The notes: generated from the letters alone by a model not told the origin. Shown: positions 36,683 to 47,524, numbered from the stretch's first letter. The stretch is DNA of 64,000 nucleotides from Myxococcales bacterium (GCA_016699535.1 CP064980.1:2984001-3048000), one strand, 5' to 3'. A program made the numbers and translations.

Positions 36683-39600
36683 CTAGTTTCCACCCACACC
36701 AGCTAGCGCCTGAGCTTCGCGTATCTTGTTCCAACGTAAGGCGTAGCGCCCCTCCCCACTTGGGCCATAGGCGATGTGCTCGGCAAGGCCTGGGTAGAGC
36801 GAATCGGCGTGTGCTTTAAGCGCCTTAACAAACTCTTCGACGGGCATATCTAAAGTCTTCGTTCGAAACAGATATCGATTGCGGCCCTTTTGCAATGCGG
36901 CAAAAAACTTTTCCCAGGTGGAATCGATGGTAACAAGACGGGGGTCAACACCATCGAGACGAGCTACATAGAGCGCTAAGCGTTGTCTTTCACCATCCAT
37001 ATAAATCTGATGCGAAAGCCTGAATCTCTGAGCCATCGGATGTTCACTGAATGCCTGATACGCTCGATTAATCCACTCCTGTAACCATTCAGGACTAAGA
37101 AAAGTACCGGTGTCGCGCCGAACCGAATATTTAAGCTGACTTAATTCTGTGTTGCTTACACCGTTTCCAAGCGCCGTTACCTTTTCAGCCAATTGGTCAA
37201 GCGCCAGCTGTACATCCAGATTTGCGAAGTGAACTCTATTGAGCGTCGGAGCCATCGCGTAAGTAAAGGTATCGCCTGGGCGCATTTGTCGGACTAAGGA
37301 CTGATCAAGCCGTACATGCCGAATGACATAGCGCACGGTATCCTCCGCCGAGATTCGGTGAATCCAAAACAAATAGGCTGGTGCATTTTCATTGCCAGCC
37401 CTCACGGCGTTAGCCGCTTGTTGAAGGCGGTCCACCGCACCTTGAAGCAAGCTTTCAAAGGCCTCGTAGTCCTGCAACTGCAGCCCCGATTTACTTGTCA
37501 TGCTGCTTTGACCTAGATCCGAGAGCAAAGGCAAATCATGCAAGGCATCGAGGGCCGGATCTGCTTGCACCGCTTCTCGAAAAGCCGGGCCAAGGAGTGC
37601 CCGCAACTCAGCATCATCAATAGTTTCGAGAGCAAGCCGAACAAACTCGTGGGGTAAGTGGCCTGCATTGGCCAATTCAAGAGAACGCGAAGCGCCATGC
37701 CACACGACAGATGGCCCCGGGGTAGCGCCTGGCGCCTCAGGCGAAAGACGGGTATCAAGCATCGCCTCAGCTTGTGTCGCTCGATTCGCCCATGCAGCGC
37801 CTAGTTCTGGCTCTACGGGTTGAGCGCATTGGTTGTGAACCCACGCAGCCAGCACACCGACGAAATAGCTGTGATCTTCTTCGACCTCAAAGTTGTAAAC
37901 CGTTTGCTTTTTATGGGTCGGACTAACAGACACAACTTGCAAGTTATCAGCGCCCGCGCTTCTTAGCTCATCTGCGACTTGCAGCCTGGCCAAGGGAGTC
38001 CAGCCTTTGTCTTTTACAAAGAAAGGGTGCTCGGCTGTCGCTAACAAGCTCTCGCGCTTGCCAGATGGATTGCTCAGCACGAGCTGCCACAAAACTTGAT
38101 TCGGGGTTTCAAAAACACGCGTTACTTTTGCCAAGCGTGGCTCAGCACTCTGCTCAGCACGACTCCACACTTTCATGCCAGGTTGCACTGTTTCGATGGC
38201 TATCATGCCATGTTCGGCCTGAACGGGAGTTCCCGCAGCAAAACAAAGACCACCCTGCAACGCTGGCATCTCCTCAGCAAAAAAACCACCTGCTCCTCGA
38301 GCAAGCACGCCTCGACCATTGCTAACAACTTCCACTGGCACAGGAGATTGCCCGGTTTCAACGGCAACACCGGTCAGTTCGCCTCTGGCACTGGCTACCG
38401 TATGAGCCGCATCGGCGGCAGCCTCAGCTTGATCAGCCCCACGAGCAAGTCGAAGACTCGCTTGCGCCGCCGACCATTTTTGCACACTGTATAAAAGCGG
38501 GACGATATCTGCGAGCAAAAAAGTGCCAACCTGAAAGGCCAATAAGTACGCTTGCGACTTAAGAGCAGCTTCTTCGGCACGCCACACGTCCCATCCAGTC
38601 AAACCTTCATCAACCCCCGCTTGATAGAAATCGGTCACACGCTCGAAGCGCTCGTGCGCTAGCCAATAATCACTCACGCTGATTCCAACACCGATCGCAC
38701 CACCGGCCGCGGCAATGCTAAGCGGTACGAGGCTAGCCGGGCCCAACCCCGCCAAGCCGAGGGCAATTGCGGCTCCAGCCAAATACTGCTTGCCTTTTGA
38801 AGCACGTGCTAACTCCATGCGAATAAAGGCCAGAGTATGATCAATCGGTAAGCCCTGACCTCGTCCAACGGCACCGCCGTGATAGTCTTGACGCAGCCTG
38901 ACGCTAAGCTCGGGCAGCAATGCGAGTTCCATTAACTCTGCCTCGGTGTACTCGCTTTGCACTTTGCGCTCAACCTCTGCGATATGAGCCAAAACCTGAG
39001 GGACTACTTCGTGCATCCACGACCAAAACACGTCGACTGGAACTTCCGGAAGCAACACCTTGTAGAGTTTGTCGCTGCCGCCCCCAGGAAGTGTAACGGT
39101 CGCATCAAGCACCGGCGCGACGGTGGATTCCAAATCTTTTTGCATCATGCGGTAGAAGGCGGCCACCGAACGAATACCGTCACCTAAACGCAACAATCGG
39201 TTTTGTTCAACACAGAGATCAAAGCCTGTGACCTGCTGGCAGAACTCGCTATCGGGAAACCATTGGCACATCCAGGCCTCGGCCACGTCATAGAGCTGTT
39301 CAGGAGGCAGCAGTAGCGTAAAAGGGTCTTGCTCTTCGAGCTCCAAGTACCCCAACCCGCTTTCATCGCTTGGGGTTTCATTGTCACCGATAAGTTCAAC
39401 GCTGTAAGTGCCCTCTGGGGCTTGCTCGGCTGCTTGGCTGACACACAACTCGAGTGCATCGCGTAAGTTTTCTTTTTCCTCGAGCTGGTAACTTGGTCCG
39501 TACAAGGTCTGCCCCAAGCCACGTAAATCAAAAAGGCACTTTTCATAGTTGTTGGCTGCTATTTCGATACTGCTCGCAATCTCACTAAAACCATTGCTTC

Positions 39601-40117
39601 CTTCGAAATAGCGGCGCGTCTCTGCCTGGTTAACCAACGCTAACCACTGGAGCGAAGCAGCATCCAACAGCTGCCTGGCTTCGTTGCTTTGAGCGTCTTG
39701 GCCAGTCTGTTTACTAAACACCGAAAGCTGTTCGATCAAATCGTCTACGGGTGTCGAATATCTATACTGAACGGCAAGCACCTGGTCTCGACGTTCTTGC
39801 AACATGACAAGGGCAGTTTGCTTTAGTTCTTGAAGCACTTCCGGAACATGAGCGCTGTAGTCCCGCTCTTGTTCTGCTGAAAGGCCATTGCCATCTTGCT
39901 GATCGATACATTCTGCGTCCCCTCGCGGCACACAGCTGCGAGCAACACATGAATAACCCTGCCACAAAGGACATTGAAAACTACTGTCGCATCCGCCTAG
40001 AGGGGTGGCAAGCGCGGAACCATCCGCCGACGTCCCGTCACTACTGAAAGGCACGCAACTCACAGAGGTAAGCAAGAGTCCGACTGCTGCGAAAGTGTAA
40101 GAAATAAATCTAAGCAT
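36683..40117 (-). CDS. lipoprotein polymorphic-toxin-like protein with Hint domain
   Basis: 1144 residues with clear modules. Residues 1-21 are a lipoprotein signal (TSVSC). A short Cys-rich segment and ~500 residues of helical, acidic sequence follow, including a hydrophobic region (AGAAIALGLAGLGPASL, near residue 470). Residues ~625-764 form a Hint (hedgehog/intein) domain, from CFAAGTPV through HPFFVKDKGW to VHNQC (37826-38245). The last 380 residues (36683-37825) are a helical/mixed module with motifs such as YLFWIHR and GDTFTYAMAP that I cannot place. In polymorphic toxins Hint domains sit just before a C-terminal toxin and release it by self-cleavage, so this module is a toxin candidate. 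No immunity gene is obvious. Confidence 0.7.
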   Translation of the reverse strand: MLRFISYTFAAVGLLLTSVSCVPFSSDGTSADGSALATPLGGCDSSFQCPLWQGYSCVARSCVPRGDAECIDQQDGNGLSAEQERDYSAHVPEVLQELKQTALVMLQERRDQVLAVQYRYSTPVDDLIEQLSVFSKQTGQDAQSNEARQLLDAASLQWLALVNQAETRRYFEGSNGFSEIASSIEIAANNYEKCLFDLRGLGQTLYGPSYQLEEKENLRDALELCVSQAAEQAPEGTYSVELIGDNETPSDESGLGYLELEEQDPFTLLLPPEQLYDVAEAWMCQWFPDSEFCQQVTGFDLCVEQNRLLRLGDGIRSVAAFYRMMQKDLESTVAPVLDATVTLPGGGSDKLYKVLLPEVPVDVFWSWMHEVVPQVLAHIAEVERKVQSEYTEAELMELALLPELSVRLRQDYHGGAVGRGQGLPIDHTLAFIRMELARASKGKQYLAGAAIALGLAGLGPASLVPLSIAAAGGAIGVGISVSDYWLAHERFERVTDFYQAGVDEGLTGWDVWRAEEAALKSQAYLLAFQVGTFLLADIVPLLYSVQKWSAAQASLRLARGADQAEAAADAAHTVASARGELTGVAVETGQSPVPVEVVSNGRGVLARGAGGFFAEEMPALQGGLCFAAGTPVQAEHGMIAIETVQPGMKVWSRAEQSAEPRLAKVTRVFETPNQVLWQLVLSNPSGKRESLLATAEHPFFVKDKGWTPLARLQVADELRSAGADNLQVVSVSPTHKKQTVYNFEVEEDHSYFVGVLAAWVHNQCAQPVEPELGAAWANRATQAEAMLDTRLSPEAPGATPGPSVVWHGASRSLELANAGHLPHEFVRLALETIDDAELRALLGPAFREAVQADPALDALHDLPLLSDLGQSSMTSKSGLQLQDYEAFESLLQGAVDRLQQAANAVRAGNENAPAYLFWIHRISAEDTVRYVIRHVRLDQSLVRQMRPGDTFTYAMAPTLNRVHFANLDVQLALDQLAEKVTALGNGVSNTELSQLKYSVRRDTGTFLSPEWLQEWINRAYQAFSEHPMAQRFRLSHQIYMDGERQRLALYVARLDGVDPRLVTIDSTWEKFFAALQKGRNRYLFRTKTLDMPVEEFVKALKAHADSLYPGLAEHIAYGPSGEGRYALRWNKIREAQALAGVGGN

Positions 40118-40846
40118 CTAACACAAGGCACTGCACTAAACGTGCCACCGTTTGAGACGAAAAAACTCAACCAACACGTCGCTCTCTGAGGTCTAGTGTT
40201 TCAACAGCCTGACGCGCATGTCAGCCTAGCAGGGCAAGCCTTTCGAGGTGGGCGTTTGGTATACACAAAAAAACACAGCAAGCGATCAACAGAGCTAAAC
40301 GGACGCAAGGTACGAAACCATTCTTAAGCATCGGTTTCGATCCACCGCTTTGACCCAACGCTTGCCGAGTTCTCAGCTGCCCAACAAGTGGGGTTTTGTG
40401 TGACATATGGCTACTCTTGTTGCCATCTAACCGGCACAACAGCCCGGAAATTTGTGTCAACGCGCTTTCGTACGCTACTCGTAAACTGGCTGACCGATAA
40501 TGCTTAGGGGTATTTTGTATAAGAGATACAAGCATTGCCTATATGCCAAACAAAGTGGAGATTTTTCGAAGATTTTAGGCTTTTTAATAACGCGTTGGCA
40601 CAAGTTCCTCGCCGTGAACTTTTCTTCTTCGCGGCTAGGGTCAGCTGGACTTCCTCTAGGATTCTGGATTTCTCAGCGCGACTGTTTCTCACGTACCTTG
40701 GTCTAACCACCCGTAGATATGCTTGTTTCTCTGTCCTTCCCAGCGGCTGCTTCTCCTTGAGGCAATTCGCTGCAGCGATTGATTAAGGCGCTTGGCATGC
40801 GGATTGCATGGATGTCCAGTCTTATGGCTACGGGAGATAAATAGAT
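40118..40846. other. intergenic region with repeat copy B; no convincing gene
   Basis: 729 bp, AT-richer to the right. A minus-strand frame at 40221-40535 exists but has unlikely composition, and its middle merely translates the repeat, so I do not call it. Promoters for the two divergent flanking genes should lie here. Little else stands out. Confidence 0.5.
40362..40445 (+). repeat. direct repeat, copy B
   Basis: Second copy of the ~85-bp sequence at 35659-35743, same orientation, about three quarters identical. It lies upstream of the Hint-domain gene. Together the copies could mark the ends of an acquired block, or be an old intergenic repeat family. Confidence 0.5.
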
Positions 40847-42165
40847 ATGCTTAAGTCGATATGTTCGGCCTTGCTTGTTATCGTTATTGTCATCAACAGC
40901 GGTTGTTTGGTGGATGGCGGATCTAGCTTTGAAGAAAACCAGTCAGCAAACACCGCTTCGTTAAGTATTCAACTCGAGGAAGCCGGCCACTCGTTTTTCC
41001 ACCGTGGAGACTTCGCTGTTGGGGTGCTGCTTTTAATAGCTGCATCTGCTGTTGTCTGGTGCGCTGGTAGTCCGCCGTGCACTACAGCGGCTGAAGGGCT
41101 ATTGGCAGAGTTTAATGCCGGCACGCTCACAAAAGAGCGGGCAATCGAACTGCTTGCACAGCTTGAGAGCGCGCCTGTAGGGGTGAGCTATGTTCCCTGG
41201 CAGATTCGCGATAATATTATCGATAGCACGGTGACGTACTATGGCGCTGTTGAGGAGCTTGCGCTTGCGCCAAGTCTATGTTTGTTGAGTTTGATCGTCT
41301 AACGAAGCTTTCAGCAGATGAAATCACAGGCCAGCTTTGGGGTCTAAGCTCTACTAAGGCGTACATTGAACAGCTGCATGAACAGATCACAACACAAGAG
41401 TTCGTACTTCGTGGACTTCATATTGTACAATCGCAAGATAATCAAACAAAGGATCCCATCCATTTTATTGCGCATAGCGGTGAGTTGTTTGATTTTGGAG
41501 AGCTTGGAGAAGTTACCGCAGCTGTCTCATCGCAATTGGGAGTGGCATTGGGTGGGCGATCTAACAATCTCGAAGCAATTCTTTCTCCCTCTACAGATGC
41601 TGGGCAAAGAAAAGTATTTATTGCATTTGCAGCTGCCTCGGCGACTGAACTGGCACAGATAGGTCAAACTGCGATTGCGATACCTACTTTGGCCACGAGT
41701 GCTATAGTTCTTACTCCTACCATCCTAAACTTCGAGAGAAGTGGTTTCATAAAAACCGACAACCTTACTCTTGCACACGTAAAACAATATGTTCGAACGC
41801 CGCATGTTTGCTTATCGTATTGCGTCAATGAAAGCGGGGAGCTTCGTGGCTATACTGGTGGACAACCATGGGTCCCAACTCCAACCGCTGCCTATGGGGT
41901 TGGCGTCGGACTAACTAAACCGCAAGCAGATGCTTTATCAAAAATTAATCTGGCGTGGGCTTTAGCCAGGACTCCCGGAGTGTTCGCTGCCGCTGCAAAC
42001 GCATTGAAAACAACAACAGAAGAGATGATAAAACGCGTACTTTTTGAGGGGTTAGTTGATACGAATGTTTCATGGCCTACGATTTCCCAAAACATCGCAT
42101 CGCAAATCAATGGACCATACGCCACATCATGCCCAGTGGTTAAAACGATGTGCGGCACAAACTAG
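40847..42165 (+). CDS. unknown lipoprotein, frame broken near 41275
   Basis: The first frame (40847-41302) encodes a lipoprotein signal ending NSGC, a hydrophobic/Cys stretch (LLLIAASAVVWCAGSPPC) and a short helical part. The second frame (41278-42165) has no signal of its own and continues with 'MFVEFDRLTKLSADEITGQLWGL', a mixed Ala/Thr-rich body and six Cys near the end. The natural reading is one ~437-residue protein with a single shift near 41275. Two overlapping genes are the alternative. I recognise no family. Composition is AT-richer than the neighbours, suggesting acquisition, and it borders the Hint-toxin island. Confidence 0.5.
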
Positions 42166-42229
42166 TCACTTGGTCCATAGCCGATGTACTCGGCTTACCT
42201 AAAGGCAAGCACCAGTCATCAAAGCATTG

Positions 42230-43042
42230 TTACGCGCTGAGCGCTTTTATCAGTGCGTTGTGGAGGTGGCCGTTGGAAGCGATGACACCACCCTCGTAGA
42301 TAGAAGATTGTCCATGAAGGCCCGTGATAGAGCCGCCTGCTTCACGGATGAGCACGGCTGGAGCACAAACGTCCCACGGCATGACGCCGGGATCAACCAT
42401 CGCATCGGCGCTACCAAGCAACATGTTTCGGTAGCCTTCAAAATCGTGCATGCCGCGCTGAGAGTAACTGCATTCGGCAAGGCGCTTCATCCAATCGGTG
42501 AAGCCGCTTTCGGTAAACTGAGCCAGGGCGCCATGCGCGATCAGGGCATCCTCAAGCGATGCATTGTTCGAGACATGCATCGGTCTGCCGTTGCCGTAAG
42601 CACCATCGCCGGTCACTGCAGTGAAAAGATCACCGGTCGCTGGCTGATAGGCAACGCCTAGCACCGCATCGCCCTGATATTCAAGCCCTAGCAAAATCGA
42701 CCAGGTGGGTATCCCGCGAATGAAGGCGCGCGTGCCATCAATAGGATCGAGCACGAAACGCAGTTCCTGCCCACTACCCTTTGCGCTACCACTCTCTTCT
42801 CCCAGAAAACCTGCCTGAGGAAACTTGCGCGACAGAAAGGCACGACGCCGCTCTTCAATAGCTTTGTCAGCTTCCGTGACTGGGCTGCGATCTGGTTTTT
42901 TCTGGGTGCGTTTTGCTGCGCCTGCGCGGTAAAGGCCTAAGGCATCTTCGCCGCACGCTAGCACTTCATCGATTAGCTCAGCGAAGGCTTTGCGTCCGCC
43001 AATGCGATCGAGATCAAAGGCCTGTGTTGGATGTGAGGCCAT
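42230..43042 (-). CDS. inositol monophosphatase-family phosphatase (HisN-like)
   Basis: The 270-residue enzyme has the family's metal sites: GEESG (Glu), LDPIDGTRAF (the DPIDGT core) and MPWDVCAPAVLIREAGG (the WD-x-x-A motif). Mg-dependent members remove phosphate from inositol phosphate, histidinol phosphate, fructose bisphosphate or PAP. The placement of 'IRGIPTWSILLGLEYQG' resembles histidinol-phosphatase HisN, but no his genes are nearby, so I leave the substrate open. It ends next to the unknown lipoprotein gene, convergently. Confidence 0.85.
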   Translation of the reverse strand: MASHPTQAFDLDRIGGRKAFAELIDEVLACGEDALGLYRAGAAKRTQKKPDRSPVTEADKAIEERRRAFLSRKFPQAGFLGEESGSAKGSGQELRFVLDPIDGTRAFIRGIPTWSILLGLEYQGDAVLGVAYQPATGDLFTAVTGDGAYGNGRPMHVSNNASLEDALIAHGALAQFTESGFTDWMKRLAECSYSQRGMHDFEGYRNMLLGSADAMVDPGVMPWDVCAPAVLIREAGGSITGLHGQSSIYEGGVIASNGHLHNALIKALSA

Positions 43043-43057
43043 ATGCTCGATTCCAGA

Positions 43058-43405
43058 CTACTGACGACGACGTCGAATTAACCACGCCGCTGCCGCAAGG
43101 GTAAAGCACATCGAGGAAAACTGAGCTTGGCTTTGCGCTGCGCTTACTGCGCAATTGCAAGCGCCACCGCTTGATCCACCAACGCCAGGAGGAATGAGTG
43201 TGCCGCTGTCGGCTCCGGCATCTCCTGAGCCGGTTCCGCCATCATCCACCGCAGCATCCGGATTGCCTGTGATGCCGCCGTCATCGATGACATCTGCGTC
43301 CGTGCCGGCATCCTGAGCAAATGCTAAAGCAGCAGGAGCGATCAGCATCAAAGTCACACCCAAAATCTTAGCCAAGCTAGTTCGTTTTGAAAGCCACATC
43401 GTCAT
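43058..43405 (-). CDS. MYXO-CTERM-type secreted protein
   Basis: The ATG at 43405 has GGAGGAGAG eight bases upstream, so I prefer it to 43438. The ~115-residue product has a signal peptide (LMLIAPAALAFAQ), an Asp/Gly-rich spacer, and a C-terminal tail with Cys residues (GGACNCAV), a hydrophobic helix (MCFTLAAAAWLI) and RRRR. This tripartite tail is the myxobacterial MYXO-CTERM sorting signal, recognised by a dedicated processing system and leaving proteins at the outer surface. Almost nothing remains as a functional domain, so it could be a small surface peptide. The family marks the genome as myxobacterial. Confidence 0.75.
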   Translation of the reverse strand: MTMWLSKRTSLAKILGVTLMLIAPAALAFAQDAGTDADVIDDGGITGNPDAAVDDGGTGSGDAGADSGTLIPPGVGGSSGGACNCAVSAAQSQAQFSSMCFTLAAAAWLIRRRRQ

Positions 43406-43627
43406 CGTTCTCTCCTCCATGCCAAGGACCAAGCCCACATTAGCTGCCGCACGGTGTATACCATCTTTTCACTGGTCCTTTAAGTACTGTCTCGCAGAAA
43501 AAACACTGTGGTAAAGCACCGTGTTATCACTAGGACAGCCATCATGGACGAATCCCAACAAGCTCTATGGCCATGATTTGACACGGCGCGATCTACCGAA
43601 AAAGACAGCTTATGCTAAAAGCGCCCA

Positions 43628-44568
43628 ATGTCTTTGGCAGCGATCAAGCAGAGCCTATCACCTCGCTCCCCACACGACGAGCGCGCCATCGGAGTTGCGC
43701 TCGCTCTTCTTGCGTACTTGTCTTGGGGGCTCTTGCCTCTTTACTGGAAGCAATTGCAGGGCGTGCCTTCCTCGCAAGCTGTCGCTCACCGAATCGTGTG
43801 GTCTGCTGCTTTTTGCCTTATTTGGCTCACTCTTCAGCGTCGCCTACCGGAGTTGGTCAAAGTCTTCTTTCAATGGCGCACAGCATGCATCCTTTGCGCC
43901 ACCGGAACACTACTTGGCGTCAACTGGCTGGTTTATATCTGGGCAGTCAATCAAAACCGTGTACTTGAAAGCAGTCTTGGTTATTTTATGACGCCGCTGA
44001 TGAATGTGCTCTTGGGCACTGTGGTGCTGCGCGAAACTCTTCGGCCCAAACAATGGATCGCTGTGGCACTTGCAACAGCAGGCGTGCTCAACTTTGCGTT
44101 GCGCCTCAATGCGCTACCGTGGATTGCTCTATGCTTGGCACTGACCTTCAGCACCTATGGTTTGGTGCGCAAGCAAACCGCGATTAAACCCATCGTTGGA
44201 TTGGCAGTCGAAATGATAGCGCTAAGTCCTCTGGCGACAATCTTTCTTTTCCGAGTGCATCAACAAGGGGTTGGCGCTTTTGGATACAGCTCGCATAATA
44301 ATCTCTTTTAGCGCTTACTGGCATCATCACGGTGCTGCCACTGTGGTGGTTTAACATTGGCGCGAAACGACTGCGCTATTCCACCATCGGTATTTTTCAA
44401 TACCTCGCCCCAACTTGCCAGTTTCTTTTGGCAGCGCTCGTTTTCAAAGAGGCGCTGAGTCCGGCCAAACTCCTTACCTTCATCTTTATTTGGCTAGCTC
44501 TTTTTCTCTACGCCTACGATACACGCAGCGCCTATCTCTTGGAACAACAGAATCAAAAGACACACTAG
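43628..44568 (+). CDS. RarD-like EamA-family transporter (frame broken near 44306)
   Basis: The combined ~313 codons encode a ten-helix drug/metabolite transporter. The first frame shows 'LLAYLSWGLLPLYWKQL', 'HRIVWS' and 'GVNWLVYIWAVNQNRVLESSLG', diagnostic for RarD (chloramphenicol-sensitive protein family). It stops at TAG 44309. The remaining part, 'LALTGIITVLPLWWFN' and 'STIGIFQYLAPTCQFLLA', is in the next frame. One extra T in the TTTT run at 44306-44309 restores a continuous protein. The natural substrate of RarD proteins is not known. Confidence 0.85.
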
Positions 44569-44590
44569 AGAGTGCCCCTTTTGTCCCGAT

Positions 44591-47524
44591 CTACTCAGCG
44601 ACGTAGCCGAGGGCGCGTAGGCGCTGCGCAGCTTGGGCGTTGTGTTCGACATCAACAGGTTGTTTACGAACAGCAGCATGTTTGGCTTTCTCGGAGTTTT
44701 CTTTGATCGCTGTTTTAAACTCAGCCACAAGCTCGGGCTCTTGCTCAGCCAAGTTGCGTTGCTCGTTTGGATCTTCTTCAAGACGAAAAAACTCAAACTC
44801 GGGCAATCCTCTTGGGTTGTTCTTGTTGGCTTCGATGAGCTTGAGTTCTTGGAAATCTTTGCGCTCACGCAAGGCTTGAAGAACGTTACCCTCATGGGAT
44901 TCTTCGGCGTATATTAGATCGGTGCCTTCAAAAAGATTGCCGCCCTGCACACCTTTGGGCAACGCGATGTCAAACTGGCTAAGCAGCGTTGGCATCAAGT
45001 CGATGCTTTGCACCCAATGCTCGATGCTCTGCCCTGCTTTTTCATTGTTCGGAAGCTTGACCAGCAGCGGCACATGAAGCTGTTCATCATAGAGTGTTGT
45101 GCCATGCCAGAAGCCCCCGTGCTCGGCAAACTCTTCACCGTGATCAGCGGTAAGCACAATTGTTAATTTGTCGTAAAGACCTTGTTGTTTGAGCTCAGCA
45201 ATAAGTTTGCCAAATTGTGCATCCCAGTACTCGATTTCACCATTATAAAGCTGGCTTAGAGCATCAGCTTCGTCGCTTTGCGGCTTGGGATGAGCCGCAC
45301 GGGCATAGCCTTTTCCATTGTAAGGGTGCTCGAAATACGGGTCATGAGGATCCATATAAGCAAGGAATAAGAACCACGGAGCCGCTGGCTTTTGTTTCAG
45401 CCACTGCAGTGCGTGTTTGTTCACAACACCTGCGTCTTGATACGCCGTTCCGGTTTCAACCGTGCCGCGCATGGCTCGAAAACGTTCAATCTTTTGTTTT
45501 AGAAACTGCACCAGCAATAGTTTTGCCGCTGCATCATCCGCTCCGAGCACGAAATCCGGTTCGAGATACTGGTAGTTGTCAAAGCCTTGGTGGAAGTTGA
45601 AATAGGGGGCCACGTTGTAGTTGGTCACAAAACCCGCAGTGCTCCAGCCAGCCGACTGAAAACCCTCTGGCAAGGTAGTAAGCGCGTCGGGCAGTGCATC
45701 GCTTTTAGCCATCACACCGTGGCTTGAGGGCAAACGACCACTTAGAATCGAAGCAAAGCTTGGTCTGGTCCATGAGGCGTTAACAAAAGCATGTTTGAAG
45801 AGCACCGCATCTTTGGCCAGAGCGTCGAGATGGGGGGTTTTTACTTTGCCGTAGCCATAGAGGGGCAAACGATCGGCACGCAAGGTGTCGACGACAATGA
45901 AAAGCACGTTCTTTTGGCTGGCATCTTCAACAGTCTGCTGATTTTCTTTATGGGAAACATAGCGCTGCATCGAAGGCTCAAGCGCCGCAATGAGGAGCGC
46001 AAAGATGAACACCATGGCCGGAACTGCCCACAGGCTTTGCACGGCTTTGCCAAGAACGCGCTGCAGCGCTGCCCAAACGAAGCGAAGCAAATAAAACAGC
46101 ACGACGGCTGCCAGGGCGCAAAGCATCGCCGCGAGCAAGCCCTTTGGGCTTTTCCAAACAAGTTGCTCCTCGAACACATCCCGGCGCACACGAAACGCGC
46201 CAAGTGCAAACACCAGAAATGAGACAACCGATGCATAGAAAAAGGCGTGTCTCTTTTCCAGGGCAACCGCGGCGCGTTTTTGAAAACGATCCACGTAAGC
46301 CATACACACACCGACGCCAGCACCCATTGCGCTGCCAAACACGCCATAGACAAGAGCCCCATAAGCGAAAAGACGTGGCGAAAAGGCCGCGCCACTGAGA
46401 GTGACAACCAGTGCCTCAAGCAAACCCACGGTAATTCCAGCCCAAAAACCAGCACTTAAACCAAGCCAAAGCTCTTTAAAAGGTTCAGGCGGCGGCAACT
46501 GCTCGTCTACTGCCTCTGGCGGAAGAAGCGCTTCTTCTCGGTCTTGGTCATCCACTTGAATGCTTGCCTTGAAGGAAGGCTTACGCATCGCAAACAAGAT
46601 ACCGCCCACCGAAGAGACCAACATCTCTGCTGCAAAACCAACAATCGGGATCAGCACCGCTTGCGAAGCAGCAATGCCCATACGTGTGTACAGCGCTACC
46701 GCAGCAGCTTCGCGTAAACCAATACCATTGATCGAAGCGGGCAGCAGCGTCGCAAAGATTTGTAGAGACGAAGCGAAAAAGACAACTCCCACGCTAAGCT
46801 CGACACCAAGTGCATGGGCGGCGCTTACGTATACCAAGTTGTTAAAAGCGTGCGTGCCAATCCCCCACAAAAAAGCATTCATCAAAAGCTTGAACTTGCC
46901 GTGATAAGCACAGACCGCATCAACCAAGGTCGCAATGCGCGCTCGCAAAGCAGCTGGTAGCAGCTTGGCAAAAAAACGAAAAAGTTGAGGTTTTGCCAGC
47001 AGCGTAAGGCCTGCAGCCATTAAACATACAAAAAAGGCGTTAATGAGGAGAACGCCCTTGAAGCCAAGAAAAGAGATACCATAAATCGAAGCAGCCATCA
47101 CCACTGCGCCAAAGGCAAGCTGACCCAAGATCATCTCAATGCCGATGGTGGCGGTGGCGCGCGCCGCTTTGCCGGTTTGCTTGGTGATGTCATAGATGCG
47201 CCAGCCACCAAGCCCTGTGAAACCTCCCGGAGTGAATGCTCCCCAGAAGCGCGCAATCAAAAAGGATCAGAACAAAAAACGCCATGGCGCATGAATGCCC
47301 TGCCCTCGCAACAAGGTGCCCCAACGCGCCACGCTGCAAGCTACCGCGCACAGCATCATCAGCACCGAAACGATAAACCAAGGCATGCTTAGGCTAGCAA
47401 GCTGCTCCCAAAGCACATCGGCACCGTCTCGCAGCACAACTTTGCGAAAGATCACCGTTAGCATCGTCAGAGAGAAGAAAACCTTAACCCCAAGAAGAAT
47501 TGTTTTTCGTGACAAGAAGTTCAT
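44591..47524 (-). CDS. flippase-like (UPF0104) membrane domain fused to sulfatase, in-frame TGA near 47266
   Basis: A ~977-codon gene. The first 85 residues (47524-47267) and the following ~240 residues form the multi-pass LPG_synthase_TM/UPF0104 module (RFWGAFTPGGFTGLGGWRIYD, PASINGIGLREAAAV). They are separated by a TGA in the same frame, between RFLF and SFLIARF. After ~5 further membrane helices comes a periplasmic sulfatase/alkaline-phosphatase-superfamily domain: VVDTLRADRLPLYGYG, NASWTRPSFASILSGRLPSSHG and LTADHGEEFAEHGGFWHG. Such fusions probably act on a lipid-linked substrate, adding or removing a phospho- or sulfo-group. The TGA could be a nonsense mutation or paired indels. The downstream part has no good start of its own. 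Confidence 0.8.

Noticed and set aside
40221..40535. Minus-strand 104-codon frame upstream of the Hint-protein gene
   Set aside because: Unlikely composition, no good ribosome site, and part of it is only a translation of the non-coding repeat also present at 35.7 kb.
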